Shown here piece by piece: positions 8,272 through 17,143 of a stretch of DNA of 55,957 bases; the stretch's first letter is position 1, and the number at the start of each line of letters is the position of its first letter. The notes beneath the pieces were generated by a model, which was given only the letters and a program-made list of their open reading frames with translations, ran no database searches and was not told the origin of the DNA. A program made the position numbers and the translations under genes. Origin of the DNA: an uncultured Cytophagaceae bacterium (GTDB taxonomy: Bacteria > Bacteroidota > Bacteroidia > Cytophagales > Spirosomataceae); contig CAIZMB010000021.1 of assembly GCA_903933935.1 (NCBI GenBank), positions 1 through 55,957 of the forward strand, in the 5' to 3' direction.

Positions 8272-9545
8272 TTTAAGTTTTTCATCACAATTCCATCGCG
8301 CATGACAAACTTAACTTTGCTCATCGACTGAATTATTTCTACAGGATTACCTTCAACGGCAATTATATCAGCTGATTTACCTACTTCAATCGAACCCAAA
8401 TTTTGAGATTGGCCTAATAAATCTGCGGCATTTAATGTGGCACTTTGAATCGCTTCTAAAACAGGCATACCGGCTTCATGCATCAACTCAAATTCACGTG
8501 CATTTTTTCCATGGCCAAAGACTCCTGCATCAGTTCCAAAAGCTATTTTCACCCCTGCTTTATAAGCTTTGCCAAAAGTCGATTGAATTATAGGCCCGAT
8601 TTCCAAGGCTTTCTTTTTAACCATTTCTGGATAATAATTAGGTATTAAAGCTGAATCCGCTACGGATCGGCCGGCAATGACCGTAGGCACAAAATAAGTT
8701 CCCCTTTCTTTCATCAAATTCATCACCTCAGCCGTCATAAACGTTCCATGTTCAATGGAACTTACCCCACCCAAAACAGCCCTTTTCATCCCCTCAGCTC
8801 CATGGGCATGTGCCGCTACTTTAAAACCATAATCTTTAGCCGTCTTTACAATGGCCCGAACTTCCTCTTCGGTGAACTGAGCTCCCATCCCATCTTTCGC
8901 ATAACTTAAAACTCCACCCGTTGCCGTAATTTTAATTAAATCAGAGCCTTCTTTATAACGCTGACGAACAGCTTTAGCCGCATCATCGACCCCATTCACT
9001 ACTCCATCTTCAGGACCCAAATCCTTTTTAAATGTTTCATTAATTCCATTAGTATCATCCGCATGACCTCCCGTGGTACCGATTGTAACGCCGGCGGTAA
9101 AAATTCGAGGACCTTCGACCAACCCCTTATTGATTGCATTGCGTAAACTAATCACGACATGGGTACCCCCTAAATCTCTAACGGTCGTAAATCCAGCCAT
9201 TAAATTCTTCTTTGCATTGACTAATGCTTGAAAGGCGATGTCTCCCGGATTTTTAGTAAATCGGTCTAAATATGCACTTGGATTTGTCTCACTTTCTAAA
9301 TGCACGTGCATATCAATCAAACCCGGCATAACCGTTTTATTTTTCAAATTAATTACTTGGTCCCCCTTAGCAGCAGCCTGAAATCCTGATACCACCGCAC
9401 TAACTTTTTTACCTTCGACAATGATGGACATATTAGTCAATACTTGTAATGACTTCACGTCAATTAATTTTCCGCAGTGAATGATGGTCTTTTGTGAAAA
9501 AGCCAACAATGGACTTAAGATCAAGATTAAAAGGATTCTTTTCAT
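8268..9545 (-). CDS. Exported amidohydrolase (imidazolonepropionase-like / Xaa-Pro dipeptidase-like)
   Basis: 425 residues with a signal peptide (1-17, cut near AFSQ). Metal-dependent hydrolase fold: MPGLIDMHVHLE gives the HxH pair (His80, His82). Further features are an internal DLIKITATGG lysine region that is carboxylated in relatives, AAHAHGAEGM, SSIEHGTF and the aspartate of GTDAGVFGHG. Relatives hydrolyse cyclic amides or N-acyl and Xaa-Pro dipeptides; the substrate cannot be told here. It is the last gene of the rsmH-...-mraY-aroA run, 62 bases after aroA. The stop lies in TTAA shared with the convergent DUF6580 gene. Confidence 0.88.
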   Translation of the reverse strand: MKRILLILILSPLLAFSQKTIIHCGKLIDVKSLQVLTNMSIIVEGKKVSAVVSGFQAAAKGDQVINLKNKTVMPGLIDMHVHLESETNPSAYLDRFTKNPGDIAFQALVNAKKNLMAGFTTVRDLGGTHVVISLRNAINKGLVEGPRIFTAGVTIGTTGGHADDTNGINETFKKDLGPEDGVVNGVDDAAKAVRQRYKEGSDLIKITATGGVLSYAKDGMGAQFTEEEVRAIVKTAKDYGFKVAAHAHGAEGMKRAVLGGVSSIEHGTFMTAEVMNLMKERGTYFVPTVIAGRSVADSALIPNYYPEMVKKKALEIGPIIQSTFGKAYKAGVKIAFGTDAGVFGHGKNAREFELMHEAGMPVLEAIQSATLNAADLLGQSQNLGSIEVGKSADIIAVEGNPVEIIQSMSKVKFVMRDGIVMKNLN

Positions 9546-9607
9546 CGTATTTATTTTTTAGGTAATCGAAATTTCAAAATTGCTTGCACTTATGAGCTTG
9601 GGAGAAA

Positions 9608-10843
9608 TTAAGCCGACTTCAAAATTTTATTTAAATGATCCCAGAAACTAGGATATGATTTGGCAACAACTCCAGGTTCATGAATAATTAATTCACACAA
9701 AAGCCCAACAGGCGCAAAGGCCATCGCCATTCGGTGATCATCGTAGGTTTCAATTTCAGGACATACATCTCGGCCCGAAAAATCACCCGATAATTGATAT
9801 AAATGATTTTTTTCAAGCTCCACTAATTGGCTCCCTAATTTAGCCAACTCATTCTGTAAAGCTAATACTCGATCCGTTTCTTTAACTTTTAAAGACTCAA
9901 TTCCGGTCAGGGTAAACGTGATGTTCTTAGCCGCAGCGACTACACAAATCGTTTGGGCTAAATCTGGACAATCAGTAAAGTCCCAGGCAGCCGACTCCTC
10001 AGAGGGGCATTTGGTTAATCGATACCCGCGACCTGTAAATGTACTTTTTACACCCAAAAGCTCCATGATCGACTTGATTTCGGAATCTCCTTGCAACGAA
10101 TTTTCTTTAAGCCCCAATAGTTCCAATGAAGTATCTTCAAAAGGAGAAATGGCCACCATGGAATACCAATAACTTGCTCCCGACCAATCAGATTCTACCG
10201 CAAATGGAATTGATTTATAGGCCTGATGTGCAATGTCAATTTCGCCATTTTCCCAATCCACCTTAGCCTCTATGCCAAAATGCTTCATTTGGGCTAAGGT
10301 CATTTCGATGTAGGGTTTTGAGCCTAATGATCCTGTTATTTTTACATGTAGTCCTTCGGGCAATAAAGGAGCCAACATCAATATCGCTGAAATAAATTGA
10401 GAACTCACATCCCCGCGCATGGAAAGGGAACGATTTCCAGCATAAGTAAATCCACCCAAAAGCAATGGAGGATATCCTTCTTTGTTTTCATATTGGATAT
10501 CCACACCCAAGTTCCTTAAGGCATCCACTAAAATACCGATGGGGCGCTCACACATACGAGGCGTACCCGTCATTCGCTTTTTTTGACCCGTTACCGCATA
10601 GTAAGCAGTCAAAAAACGCATGGTAGTTCCAGCATCCAACACATCAGCGACTTCGTCCTTTTGAGATAACAAACGAATCATGGTTTGTGTATCCCGAGCC
10701 TCCGCTAAATTAGACAGCTTACTTAGCTCTCCCCCAGCTAAAGCATTCAGAATTAATGATCGGTTACTTTCTGATTTTGACGCAGGAAGGGGAATGATCT
10801 CTTGAAAAGAATGTTCAGTGGGAAAAAGGCGAATTTGATCCAA
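9608..10843 (-). CDS. aroA: 3-phosphoshikimate 1-carboxyvinyltransferase (EPSP synthase)
   Basis: 411 residues. It condenses shikimate-3-phosphate with PEP in aromatic amino acid synthesis. Family signatures: LPASKSESNRSLILNAL (active-site Lys and Ser/Arg), DAGTTMRFLTA, SSQFISAILM, KETDRVLAL, and DDHRMAMAFA. The only plausible start is TTG at 10841-10843; an upstream ATG in frame would have to lie inside mraY. It begins 14 bases after the mraY stop, taking the place where murD normally follows, so it appears to be co-transcribed with the division and wall genes. Confidence 0.95.
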   Translation of the reverse strand: MDQIRLFPTEHSFQEIIPLPASKSESNRSLILNALAGGELSKLSNLAEARDTQTMIRLLSQKDEVADVLDAGTTMRFLTAYYAVTGQKKRMTGTPRMCERPIGILVDALRNLGVDIQYENKEGYPPLLLGGFTYAGNRSLSMRGDVSSQFISAILMLAPLLPEGLHVKITGSLGSKPYIEMTLAQMKHFGIEAKVDWENGEIDIAHQAYKSIPFAVESDWSGASYWYSMVAISPFEDTSLELLGLKENSLQGDSEIKSIMELLGVKSTFTGRGYRLTKCPSEESAAWDFTDCPDLAQTICVVAAAKNITFTLTGIESLKVKETDRVLALQNELAKLGSQLVELEKNHLYQLSGDFSGRDVCPEIETYDDHRMAMAFAPVGLLCELIIHEPGVVAKSYPSFWDHLNKILKSA

Positions 10844-10857
10844 AATAGAATACGTGA

Positions 10858-12069
10858 TTAACGCAATTTTAATGTTACTAATGATACTACTGCTAAAATA
10901 ATTCCAACAATCAAGAATCGGATAACAATTTTAGACTCATGGTAATTTTTCTTTTGAAAATGATGGTGCAATGGCGACATGAGAAAAACCCGCCTACCTT
11001 CTCCATATTTCCGTTTGGTATATTTAAAATAGCCCACCTGAATGATGACGGATAAGTTTTCAATAAGGAATATTCCGCAAAGCACTGGAATCAACATTTC
11101 CTTCCGAATTACGATAGCCAATGTCGCAATGACACCGCCCAACATCAAACTACCAGTATCGCCCATAAATACCTGAGCTGGATACGTATTATACCATAAA
11201 AATCCAATGCAAGCGCCGACAAAAGCCGCGCAAAAAATAGCTAATTCCCCTGAATTGGGAATAAACATCACATTTAAATATTGAGAAAAGACCTTGTTTC
11301 CAGACACATAAGCTAATATCGCTAAGGTAAGTCCTATAATAACGGAAGTCCCAGCGGCTAATCCATCCAATCCATCAGTAATGTTAGCCCCATTTGAAAC
11401 CGCTGTAATGATAAAAATTACAACCAAGACATAAACTACCCACACATAATGGTCAGGAATAAAACTTGGCAATAACATATTATAATCAAACTGATTATTT
11501 TTCAAAAATGGAACCGTCGTCATTAGAGATTTAGAATCAGTATAAGACTGAACTTGTGTCCCATCCGCCAGCATCGTTAATTTCGAAAATACCCTTACTT
11601 TAATGTGCTCATTATAATACATAGTTAGGCCCACAATTAACCCTAAACCTATCTGACCCACAATCTTAAATTTACCTGAAAGACCTTCTTTATTCTTTTT
11701 GAAAACTTTAATATAATCATCTAAAAAACCTACTGCCCCTAACCAAACGGCCGAAAGCAATAATAAGACAATATAGACATTGGTTATTTTGGCAAATAAA
11801 ACCGTGGGAATAATTAGCGAAAGTAAAATGATGAAACCACCCATCGTCGGGGTACCTTTTTTCTGCATCTGGCCTTCCAAACCAAGGTCGCGAATTTCCT
11901 CTCCGATTTGCAATCTTTGCAATCGGTAGATGACCGATTTACCCCAAATCGCAGCGATTCCAAGGGATGTAATGGTGGCGGCAAAGGCCCGAAAAGTAAT
12001 GTATTGAAATACCCCAGCTCCAGGAACGTTTAGTGTTTTGTCTAAGTATTCAAAAAGGTAATAAAACAT
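10858..12069 (-). CDS. mraY: Phospho-N-acetylmuramoyl-pentapeptide transferase
   Basis: 403 residues with about ten membrane helices. MraY transfers phospho-MurNAc-pentapeptide to undecaprenyl phosphate, making lipid I on the cytoplasmic face. Visible motifs: [23 protein letters not shown] (the DD pair), [13 protein letters not shown], and [10 protein letters not shown]. The protein is longer than the E. coli enzyme (360), owing to an insertion around residues 155-200 ([13 protein letters not shown] and onward), as is common in Bacteroidota. It lies 67 bases after murE with no murF between, and is followed by aroA rather than murD. Confidence 0.97.
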   Translation of the reverse strand: MFYYLFEYLDKTLNVPGAGVFQYITFRAFAATITSLGIAAIWGKSVIYRLQRLQIGEEIRDLGLEGQMQKKGTPTMGGFIILLSLIIPTVLFAKITNVYIVLLLLSAVWLGAVGFLDDYIKVFKKNKEGLSGKFKIVGQIGLGLIVGLTMYYNEHIKVRVFSKLTMLADGTQVQSYTDSKSLMTTVPFLKNNQFDYNMLLPSFIPDHYVWVVYVLVVIFIITAVSNGANITDGLDGLAAGTSVIIGLTLAILAYVSGNKVFSQYLNVMFIPNSGELAIFCAAFVGACIGFLWYNTYPAQVFMGDTGSLMLGGVIATLAIVIRKEMLIPVLCGIFLIENLSVIIQVGYFKYTKRKYGEGRRVFLMSPLHHHFQKKNYHESKIVIRFLIVGIILAVVSLVTLKLR

Positions 12070-12136
12070 TCCTTAGCTAATTTTAGGTTGAAAAAAACTA
12101 AAAACAAAGTTGCAAAATTTTGATTGCTTGTACAAA

Positions 12137-13591
12137 TTAGCTCTCAAACGCGAGGGCCAACACTAATTTATCGTCAAAATCGTGCTTCACCCCTTGGATA
12201 TCTTGATAGGTTTCATGGCCTTTTCCAGCGACCAAAATAACATCCCCTGCTTTGGCAATTTCTTTGACGGCAGTCATAATAGCCATTTTCCGATCACTTA
12301 TTCGAGTGACTTTAAAGGCCATTTCTTTGGGAACTCCTGATTCCATTTGGTCTAAAATATCTTCCGGATCTTCAAACCTAGGGTTATCTGATGTCAAAAT
12401 AACCGCGTCACTGTAATGAGCCGCTAGTTCTGCCATAATGGGTCGTTTCCCTGCATCCCGATTTCCACCACAACCGACCACGGTAATAATTTTTTGTGAT
12501 TTATTTCGAATGGCTTGTATGGTTTTAAGTACATTCTCTAAAGCATCAGGAGTGTGTGCATAATCGACGATACCCATTTTATGATTGGGTCCCGCTAATT
12601 GGTCAAACCTTCCAGCAGCAGTTTTCAAAGCAGACATTTGCACTAAAACCTCTTCCTTATCCTCGCCCAATAAAATGGCTGTTGAGTAAATAGCTAATAA
12701 ATTATAGGCATTAAATGTGCCGATCAATTGGGCATGAATCGCCTGACCGTCGAACTCTACTTGCAATCCACCCACTCCATTGCTAATTATTTTCGCCTTA
12801 AAATCAGATGAATTCAAAATCCCATAGCTGTATTTTTTTGCCTTTGTATTCTGAAGCATAATTTGGCCTCGCTTATCATCTTGATTCGTCAAAGCAAAAG
12901 CTGTATCCGGTAAAGCATCAAAGAATCCTTTTTTTGCTTTAATGTATTCGTCAAAAGTTTCGTGAAAATCCAAATGATCACGGGTGATATTGGAAAAAAT
13001 AGCCCCTTTAAATTGTAAACCATGGATTCTTTTTTGGACCACCGAATGTGAACTCACTTCCATAAAAACATAGGAGCATCCATTAGATAGCATTTCTGCT
13101 AACAATTTATTTAAGTTTAAGGCATCCGGTGTGGTGTGAGTAGCCGGAATCACCCGATCTTGAATCATATTCTGAACTGTAGAAATCAAGCCACAACGAT
13201 GACCTAACTTTTTAAATAATTCAAATAAGAGTGTTACGCTAGTGGTTTTTCCATTGGTACCCGTAATCCCGATTAAATTTAATTTAGAAGAAGGGTGGTC
13301 GTAAAATGCGCAGGAAACTTCCGCTAATGCAGCATTAGAGTCAGCTACTTGGATACATGTCACGTCCTCAGGCACATCTGCAGGAATTTCTTGTACCAAC
13401 CAAGCCTTACAACCCTGTGCGTAGACCTGGGACAAAAACTGATGTCCATCTACTTGCGTACCTGGAATGGCAAAAAATAAAGAACCTGTTTTTGCTTGTC
13501 TTGAATCAAAACATAAAGCATCTATTTCTTGATCCTTACCTATTTTAGATAAAATGCTAAGCTCCTTAATCAACGAAAATAATGAACCCAT
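12137..13591 (-). CDS. murE: UDP-N-acetylmuramoyl-tripeptide synthetase, meso-DAP type
   Basis: 484 residues. MurE adds the third stem amino acid to UDP-MurNAc-L-Ala-D-Glu. The P-loop GTNGKTT is at 111-117, the carbamylated-lysine region YIKAKKG near 217-222, and the DNPR motif at 402-405 that selects meso-diaminopimelate over lysine. GKGHETYQ lies near the C-terminus. It follows ftsI with a one-base gap and precedes mraY, as in the dcw cluster. Confidence 0.97.
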   Translation of the reverse strand: MGSLFSLIKELSILSKIGKDQEIDALCFDSRQAKTGSLFFAIPGTQVDGHQFLSQVYAQGCKAWLVQEIPADVPEDVTCIQVADSNAALAEVSCAFYDHPSSKLNLIGITGTNGKTTSVTLLFELFKKLGHRCGLISTVQNMIQDRVIPATHTTPDALNLNKLLAEMLSNGCSYVFMEVSSHSVVQKRIHGLQFKGAIFSNITRDHLDFHETFDEYIKAKKGFFDALPDTAFALTNQDDKRGQIMLQNTKAKKYSYGILNSSDFKAKIISNGVGGLQVEFDGQAIHAQLIGTFNAYNLLAIYSTAILLGEDKEEVLVQMSALKTAAGRFDQLAGPNHKMGIVDYAHTPDALENVLKTIQAIRNKSQKIITVVGCGGNRDAGKRPIMAELAAHYSDAVILTSDNPRFEDPEDILDQMESGVPKEMAFKVTRISDRKMAIMTAVKEIAKAGDVILVAGKGHETYQDIQGVKHDFDDKLVLALAFES

Positions 13592-13592
13592 T

Positions 13593-15731
13593 TTACTTTA
13601 ATTGGATATTCAATAATAGATTTTTTCTGCTGGGTGTTCCTGGGGCAATCGACTGAGATACAACGGCTCCCATCCCATTGGCTCTTACTTTTAATCCCCT
13701 ATTTTCCAAAGCAAATAAAGCATCTCGCAAGTTCATCCCAACAACATTTGGGACCGTTTTAGCAGGAAAAGAAATGGCTGAATTTTGTACTTGTTTTTTA
13801 ACCTGGCTAAATAATACCCAGCGTCCATCTTCCTCAACTTTGGGTAAATTAAAATTAGAAAAAAGAATTTTTTGATCCATTGGATGAATCGTATGAGAAA
13901 GTTGGGCATTATTTAACGAGTCTGGTAAAGTTCCAGATAAGGTTCTTTGCAATTTCATATCACGGGAGTAAATGTGATTTGAGATATCCAAGAATACCGG
14001 AGCGGTTACTTGGCGTGCGTAGGTACCTTCGGAACCTCCTTCGGGCTTATCCATGGCAACCAAAACCGTATATTTAGGCTTTGCCACCGGAAAATATCCA
14101 ATGAAAGACACATAATAAGTTCCTTTGACATAATGCCCATTGACTAATCGCTGAGCCGTACCCGTTTTCCCTGCAATTCCGTAAGGAGTACCTTTCAAAT
14201 TATTTCCTGTTCCACGTTCCACCACCCCTTCTAACATAATTTTAATTTTCTTTAATGTCTCCGGTGAACACAAAGGCTCCTTATCCTTCTTTTGAGTTTC
14301 GGTGTAATCCTTCACTACTTTATTGCCCACTGTCGCATTTTTAACAATAATCGGCTGAATCCAATATCCGTTGTTGGCAATCGCATTGTAAAACGACAAC
14401 ATATGCATAGGAGAAGTATTTGAAGAATAACCCACTGAAGACCACATATATTGCAAAGCATCCCATTTAGCAGGAACGGGGAATTTAGGTGTTTTATAAC
14501 GTGGGGTAATCTGGAAATTAAGCGGGTCAATCAAATGAAACTTTTTTAAGTAATCATAAAATTTACCTTGTTTGGAACCAAAAACTCTTTGCATTAATTT
14601 AATTGTGCCAATATTAGAAGAATGCTCAATAACCCCTTGAACATTAATTGTTCCATAGTCATGTGAATCCGTCATCGTCTTATTGAAAACCGTATACTTG
14701 CCCCCTGTCGTGACCATATCGGTCAAAGGCATATTAGATTCCTCTAACATCGCCATCATGGAAGGCAACTTAAACACAGATCCTGGATCGTTTTCGGAAA
14801 CATCAATGGCATAATTAGCGAACTCGGAATAACCCGTGGGCGAACTTGCCTCCTTAGTCAAATTAGAAATGGCTTTTATTTCACCCGTAGCAGTTTCCAT
14901 GACAATAGCAGTGGCATAGTTTCCTTTAAAGGTGGCTAAGGCCTTCATCAATGCCAATTCTACGATATCTTGGATGTCTACGTCTATCGTGGTTTGTAAA
15001 TCATAACCAGGCGTGGGGATTAATTCCGTTCCATTTTCCATAGGGCGCCAGGTGTTTTTATCCATCTTCTGAAACAATCCTTTTCCAGGAAGCCCCCTTA
15101 AATCCTTATCGAAAGCACCTTCAAGCCCTACCGCCAATTTATCTTTCAAGTACCCAATCGTCCGATAAGCCATTTGGCCAAAAGGGGCATATCGTACATT
15201 TACTTTATCAAAAACAACACCCGTCTTAGTCGTATTTTTTTTACTTTCCTTAAACAATGGAAAATTCAAAACAGCCTTTCTTTCTTGAAAGTCTAGTAAA
15301 CGATTGTTTAATAAGATATACGTTTTGTTGCTATTTTTAGCCAGTAAAATTTTGTTATAATATTCATCTGAGGACCTATCTTTAAATAAGAGGGCCAACT
15401 GGTCACAAAGTGCATGAATATGTGTGGCAAATAGTTTTTCAGATGCAGGTGAAAAATTAAAAACAGATGGGTCCATTCCTAACCGATATTTGGGCAAAGA
15501 AGTCGCTAACAAACTTCCATCATCTGAATAAATGTTACCCCTACTTGCCTCTACGCTTCTTTCCTTGATATAGGTAGCTGCCGCCTCTGATCTCAACTCT
15601 TCCCCTTGAAGAAAGACTAATCGGTATAAATTGAAAATCAAAACTAAAAACATGAGCAATACCACCATAAAGAAAATATAAAATCTCCTGGTAATAATTG
15701 CACGAATATTTAAACGCTTATCAGCTGCCAT
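13593..15731 (-). CDS. ftsI: Class B penicillin-binding protein (FtsI/PBP3 type) with PASTA domain
   Basis: 712 residues. A septal transpeptidase: one membrane anchor (about 16-38), a non-catalytic PBP dimerisation region, then the transpeptidase domain with SxxK (SVFK 318-321), SxN (Ser371, Asn373) and KTG (522-524). A single C-terminal PASTA domain (about 655-712, TVPNVVGMNLRDAL) is present, which E. coli FtsI lacks but Bacteroidota and Gram-positive relatives carry. It sits between ftsL and murE with 13- and 1-base gaps, so it is clearly the divisome member of the cluster. Confidence 0.95.
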   Translation of the reverse strand: MAADKRLNIRAIITRRFYIFFMVVLLMFLVLIFNLYRLVFLQGEELRSEAAATYIKERSVEASRGNIYSDDGSLLATSLPKYRLGMDPSVFNFSPASEKLFATHIHALCDQLALLFKDRSSDEYYNKILLAKNSNKTYILLNNRLLDFQERKAVLNFPLFKESKKNTTKTGVVFDKVNVRYAPFGQMAYRTIGYLKDKLAVGLEGAFDKDLRGLPGKGLFQKMDKNTWRPMENGTELIPTPGYDLQTTIDVDIQDIVELALMKALATFKGNYATAIVMETATGEIKAISNLTKEASSPTGYSEFANYAIDVSENDPGSVFKLPSMMAMLEESNMPLTDMVTTGGKYTVFNKTMTDSHDYGTINVQGVIEHSSNIGTIKLMQRVFGSKQGKFYDYLKKFHLIDPLNFQITPRYKTPKFPVPAKWDALQYMWSSVGYSSNTSPMHMLSFYNAIANNGYWIQPIIVKNATVGNKVVKDYTETQKKDKEPLCSPETLKKIKIMLEGVVERGTGNNLKGTPYGIAGKTGTAQRLVNGHYVKGTYYVSFIGYFPVAKPKYTVLVAMDKPEGGSEGTYARQVTAPVFLDISNHIYSRDMKLQRTLSGTLPDSLNNAQLSHTIHPMDQKILFSNFNLPKVEEDGRWVLFSQVKKQVQNSAISFPAKTVPNVVGMNLRDALFALENRGLKVRANGMGAVVSQSIAPGTPSRKNLLLNIQLK

Positions 15732-15744
15732 ATTAAACGAAATG

Positions 15745-16119
15745 TTACTCCTTTTTTCCTTCTTCTACAATTTTATAGGGTGGCGTTAAACTCACCTCAA
15801 GCTTATATTTTTTCATCGCCTCCGCTAAATAACTTTGCTTCCCCTTTTTCATAAACTCAGCCTTTTGGGTAGTATAATCAGCTCTCAATTCCTCTAATTC
15901 TGCCTTATTTTTGACAATTTGGTGGATTTTACCATCGGCCAACATCGAGTAATAAATATAAATTAAAATGAGGAACGCGATGAAAACAATTTTTTTGATC
16001 CATTCCACAGGCAACTCACCCCCTGTTAAATGGTCAATATCGAATAACATTTCAAAAGGATCTTCCTTTAAATTCGGTTTTTTAGGAGACGATTCGTTTT
16101 TGGGTACTGAGGTAGCCAT
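15745..16119 (-). CDS. FtsL-like cell division protein
   Basis: 124 residues with a cytoplasmic N-terminus, one membrane helix (about 45-61, VFIAFLILIYIYYSMLA) and a short periplasmic coiled-coil segment (about 65-100). FtsL is poorly conserved; assignment rests on size, single-pass topology, coiled coil and position between rsmH and ftsI. It should form the FtsQ-FtsL-FtsB type complex that activates FtsI. It starts one base after rsmH. Confidence 0.8.
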   Translation of the reverse strand: MATSVPKNESSPKKPNLKEDPFEMLFDIDHLTGGELPVEWIKKIVFIAFLILIYIYYSMLADGKIHQIVKNKAELEELRADYTTQKAEFMKKGKQSYLAEAMKKYKLEVSLTPPYKIVEEGKKE

Positions 16120-16120
16120 T

Positions 16121-17035
16121 TTATAATTTTAAAGCAATGCGCAATTTCGCACTTCTTGATCTAGGATTTTCTTTTAACTCGATTTCAGAAGCTGTTATTG
16201 GTTTCCGAGTGACTGAGTGTAAGGGTTTATGAACAACACCAAACAAATCTTTATCCTCTTTCCCCAAGCAATCCCCCGTCTTAATATAATTCTTTACTAA
16301 TCGGTCCTCTAATGAATGAAAAGAAATAACCACTAATCTTCCGTTTTCATTGAGTACATTAGGCACTTGGGTTAAAAACTCTTCAATAACAGCTAGTTCT
16401 TGATTTACTTCAATTCTAATCGCCTGAAAAACTTGAGCGAAATACTTGAATTCCCTTGACCTTGGAGCTAATTTAAAAAGAATTTCTTTAAATTCCGAAG
16501 TCGTTTCCAAGGGTTTTTGTGTCCTCGCTTGAATGATTGCGAGGGCTAATGTTTTCGCATTTTTTACCTCCCCATACATCCCTAGAATTTTCTGTAATTG
16601 CTCAGCAGAATAGGTATTCAAAACTGATTTAGCATCTAATGAGGCAGAAGGTCCCATTCGCATATCTAGAGGTCCTTCAAAGCGAGTCGAAAATCCGCGC
16701 TCGGGAGCATCCAATTGGTAAGAGGAAACGCCAAAATCAGCTAAAATTCCATCTACTTTTTTGATTCCCTCTAAACGTAAATATTTATCTAAATGCCTGA
16801 AATTTGCGGTAATTAAGGTTAGCCGAGTATCATCAATTTTCTCAGCTTCTTTCCAAGCATCAGGATCCTGATCAAAAGCAATCAGCCTACCTTCAGGTCC
16901 TAAATGCTTTAAAATTTCTTTGCTATGTCCCCCACCACCAAAAGTCACGTCAACATAAACCCCTTGAGGGTTAATGGCAAGGCCCTCGATGCATTCATTC
17001 AATAAAACAGAGGTGTGATAGGTATTTGTAGACAT
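16121..17035 (-). CDS. rsmH: 16S rRNA m4C1402 methyltransferase RsmH (MraW)
   Basis: 304 residues. It methylates N4 of C1402 in 16S rRNA using S-adenosylmethionine. The SAM site is seen in VDVTFGGGGHSKEIL near residues 28-42, followed by the AFDQDPDAW acidic loop, DGILADFGVSSYQLD, RGFSTRFEGPLDMRM, and VISFHSLEDRLVK near 240. First gene of the dcw run here; mraZ, which usually precedes it, is absent and a divergent thioredoxin gene lies instead. A TAAATTTG element ends five bases before the ATG. Confidence 0.97.
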   Translation of the reverse strand: MSTNTYHTSVLLNECIEGLAINPQGVYVDVTFGGGGHSKEILKHLGPEGRLIAFDQDPDAWKEAEKIDDTRLTLITANFRHLDKYLRLEGIKKVDGILADFGVSSYQLDAPERGFSTRFEGPLDMRMGPSASLDAKSVLNTYSAEQLQKILGMYGEVKNAKTLALAIIQARTQKPLETTSEFKEILFKLAPRSREFKYFAQVFQAIRIEVNQELAVIEEFLTQVPNVLNENGRLVVISFHSLEDRLVKNYIKTGDCLGKEDKDLFGVVHKPLHSVTRKPITASEIELKENPRSRSAKLRIALKL

Positions 17036-17040
17036 AAGTT

Positions 17041-17072
17041 CAAATTTACAAAATATCCAATGGCATTCTCAA
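17041..17072 (-). promoter_or_regulatory. Candidate promoter of the rsmH/dcw run, close to the start codon
   Basis: Minus strand: TTG (17072-17070), a 21-base spacer, then TAAATTTG (17048-17041). The G of the -7 element is only five bases from the rsmH ATG (17035), so transcription would start at or next to the start codon, giving a leaderless or near-leaderless mRNA. Confidence 0.4.
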
Positions 17073-17118
17073 TTTTTATAAATTCACTATATATTTTTTA
17101 TGACAGAAAGGATTACTC

Positions 17119-17126
17119 TATCTTTG
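17119..17126 (+). promoter_or_regulatory. Candidate -7 element for the thioredoxin-PAP2 pair
   Basis: TATCTTTG fits TAnnTTTG and lies 17 bases before the ATG at 17144. No good TTTG partner is seen at the right distance upstream. Confidence 0.35.
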
Positions 17127-17143
17127 ACTCAGAAAAATCGTAT

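Noticed and set aside
17015-17143. 43-codon N-terminal extension of the TlpA-like gene
   Set aside because: Would put the signal peptide inside the chain and overlap the rsmH start; the ATGs at 17144/17147 follow a -7 element and begin a clean signal peptide.
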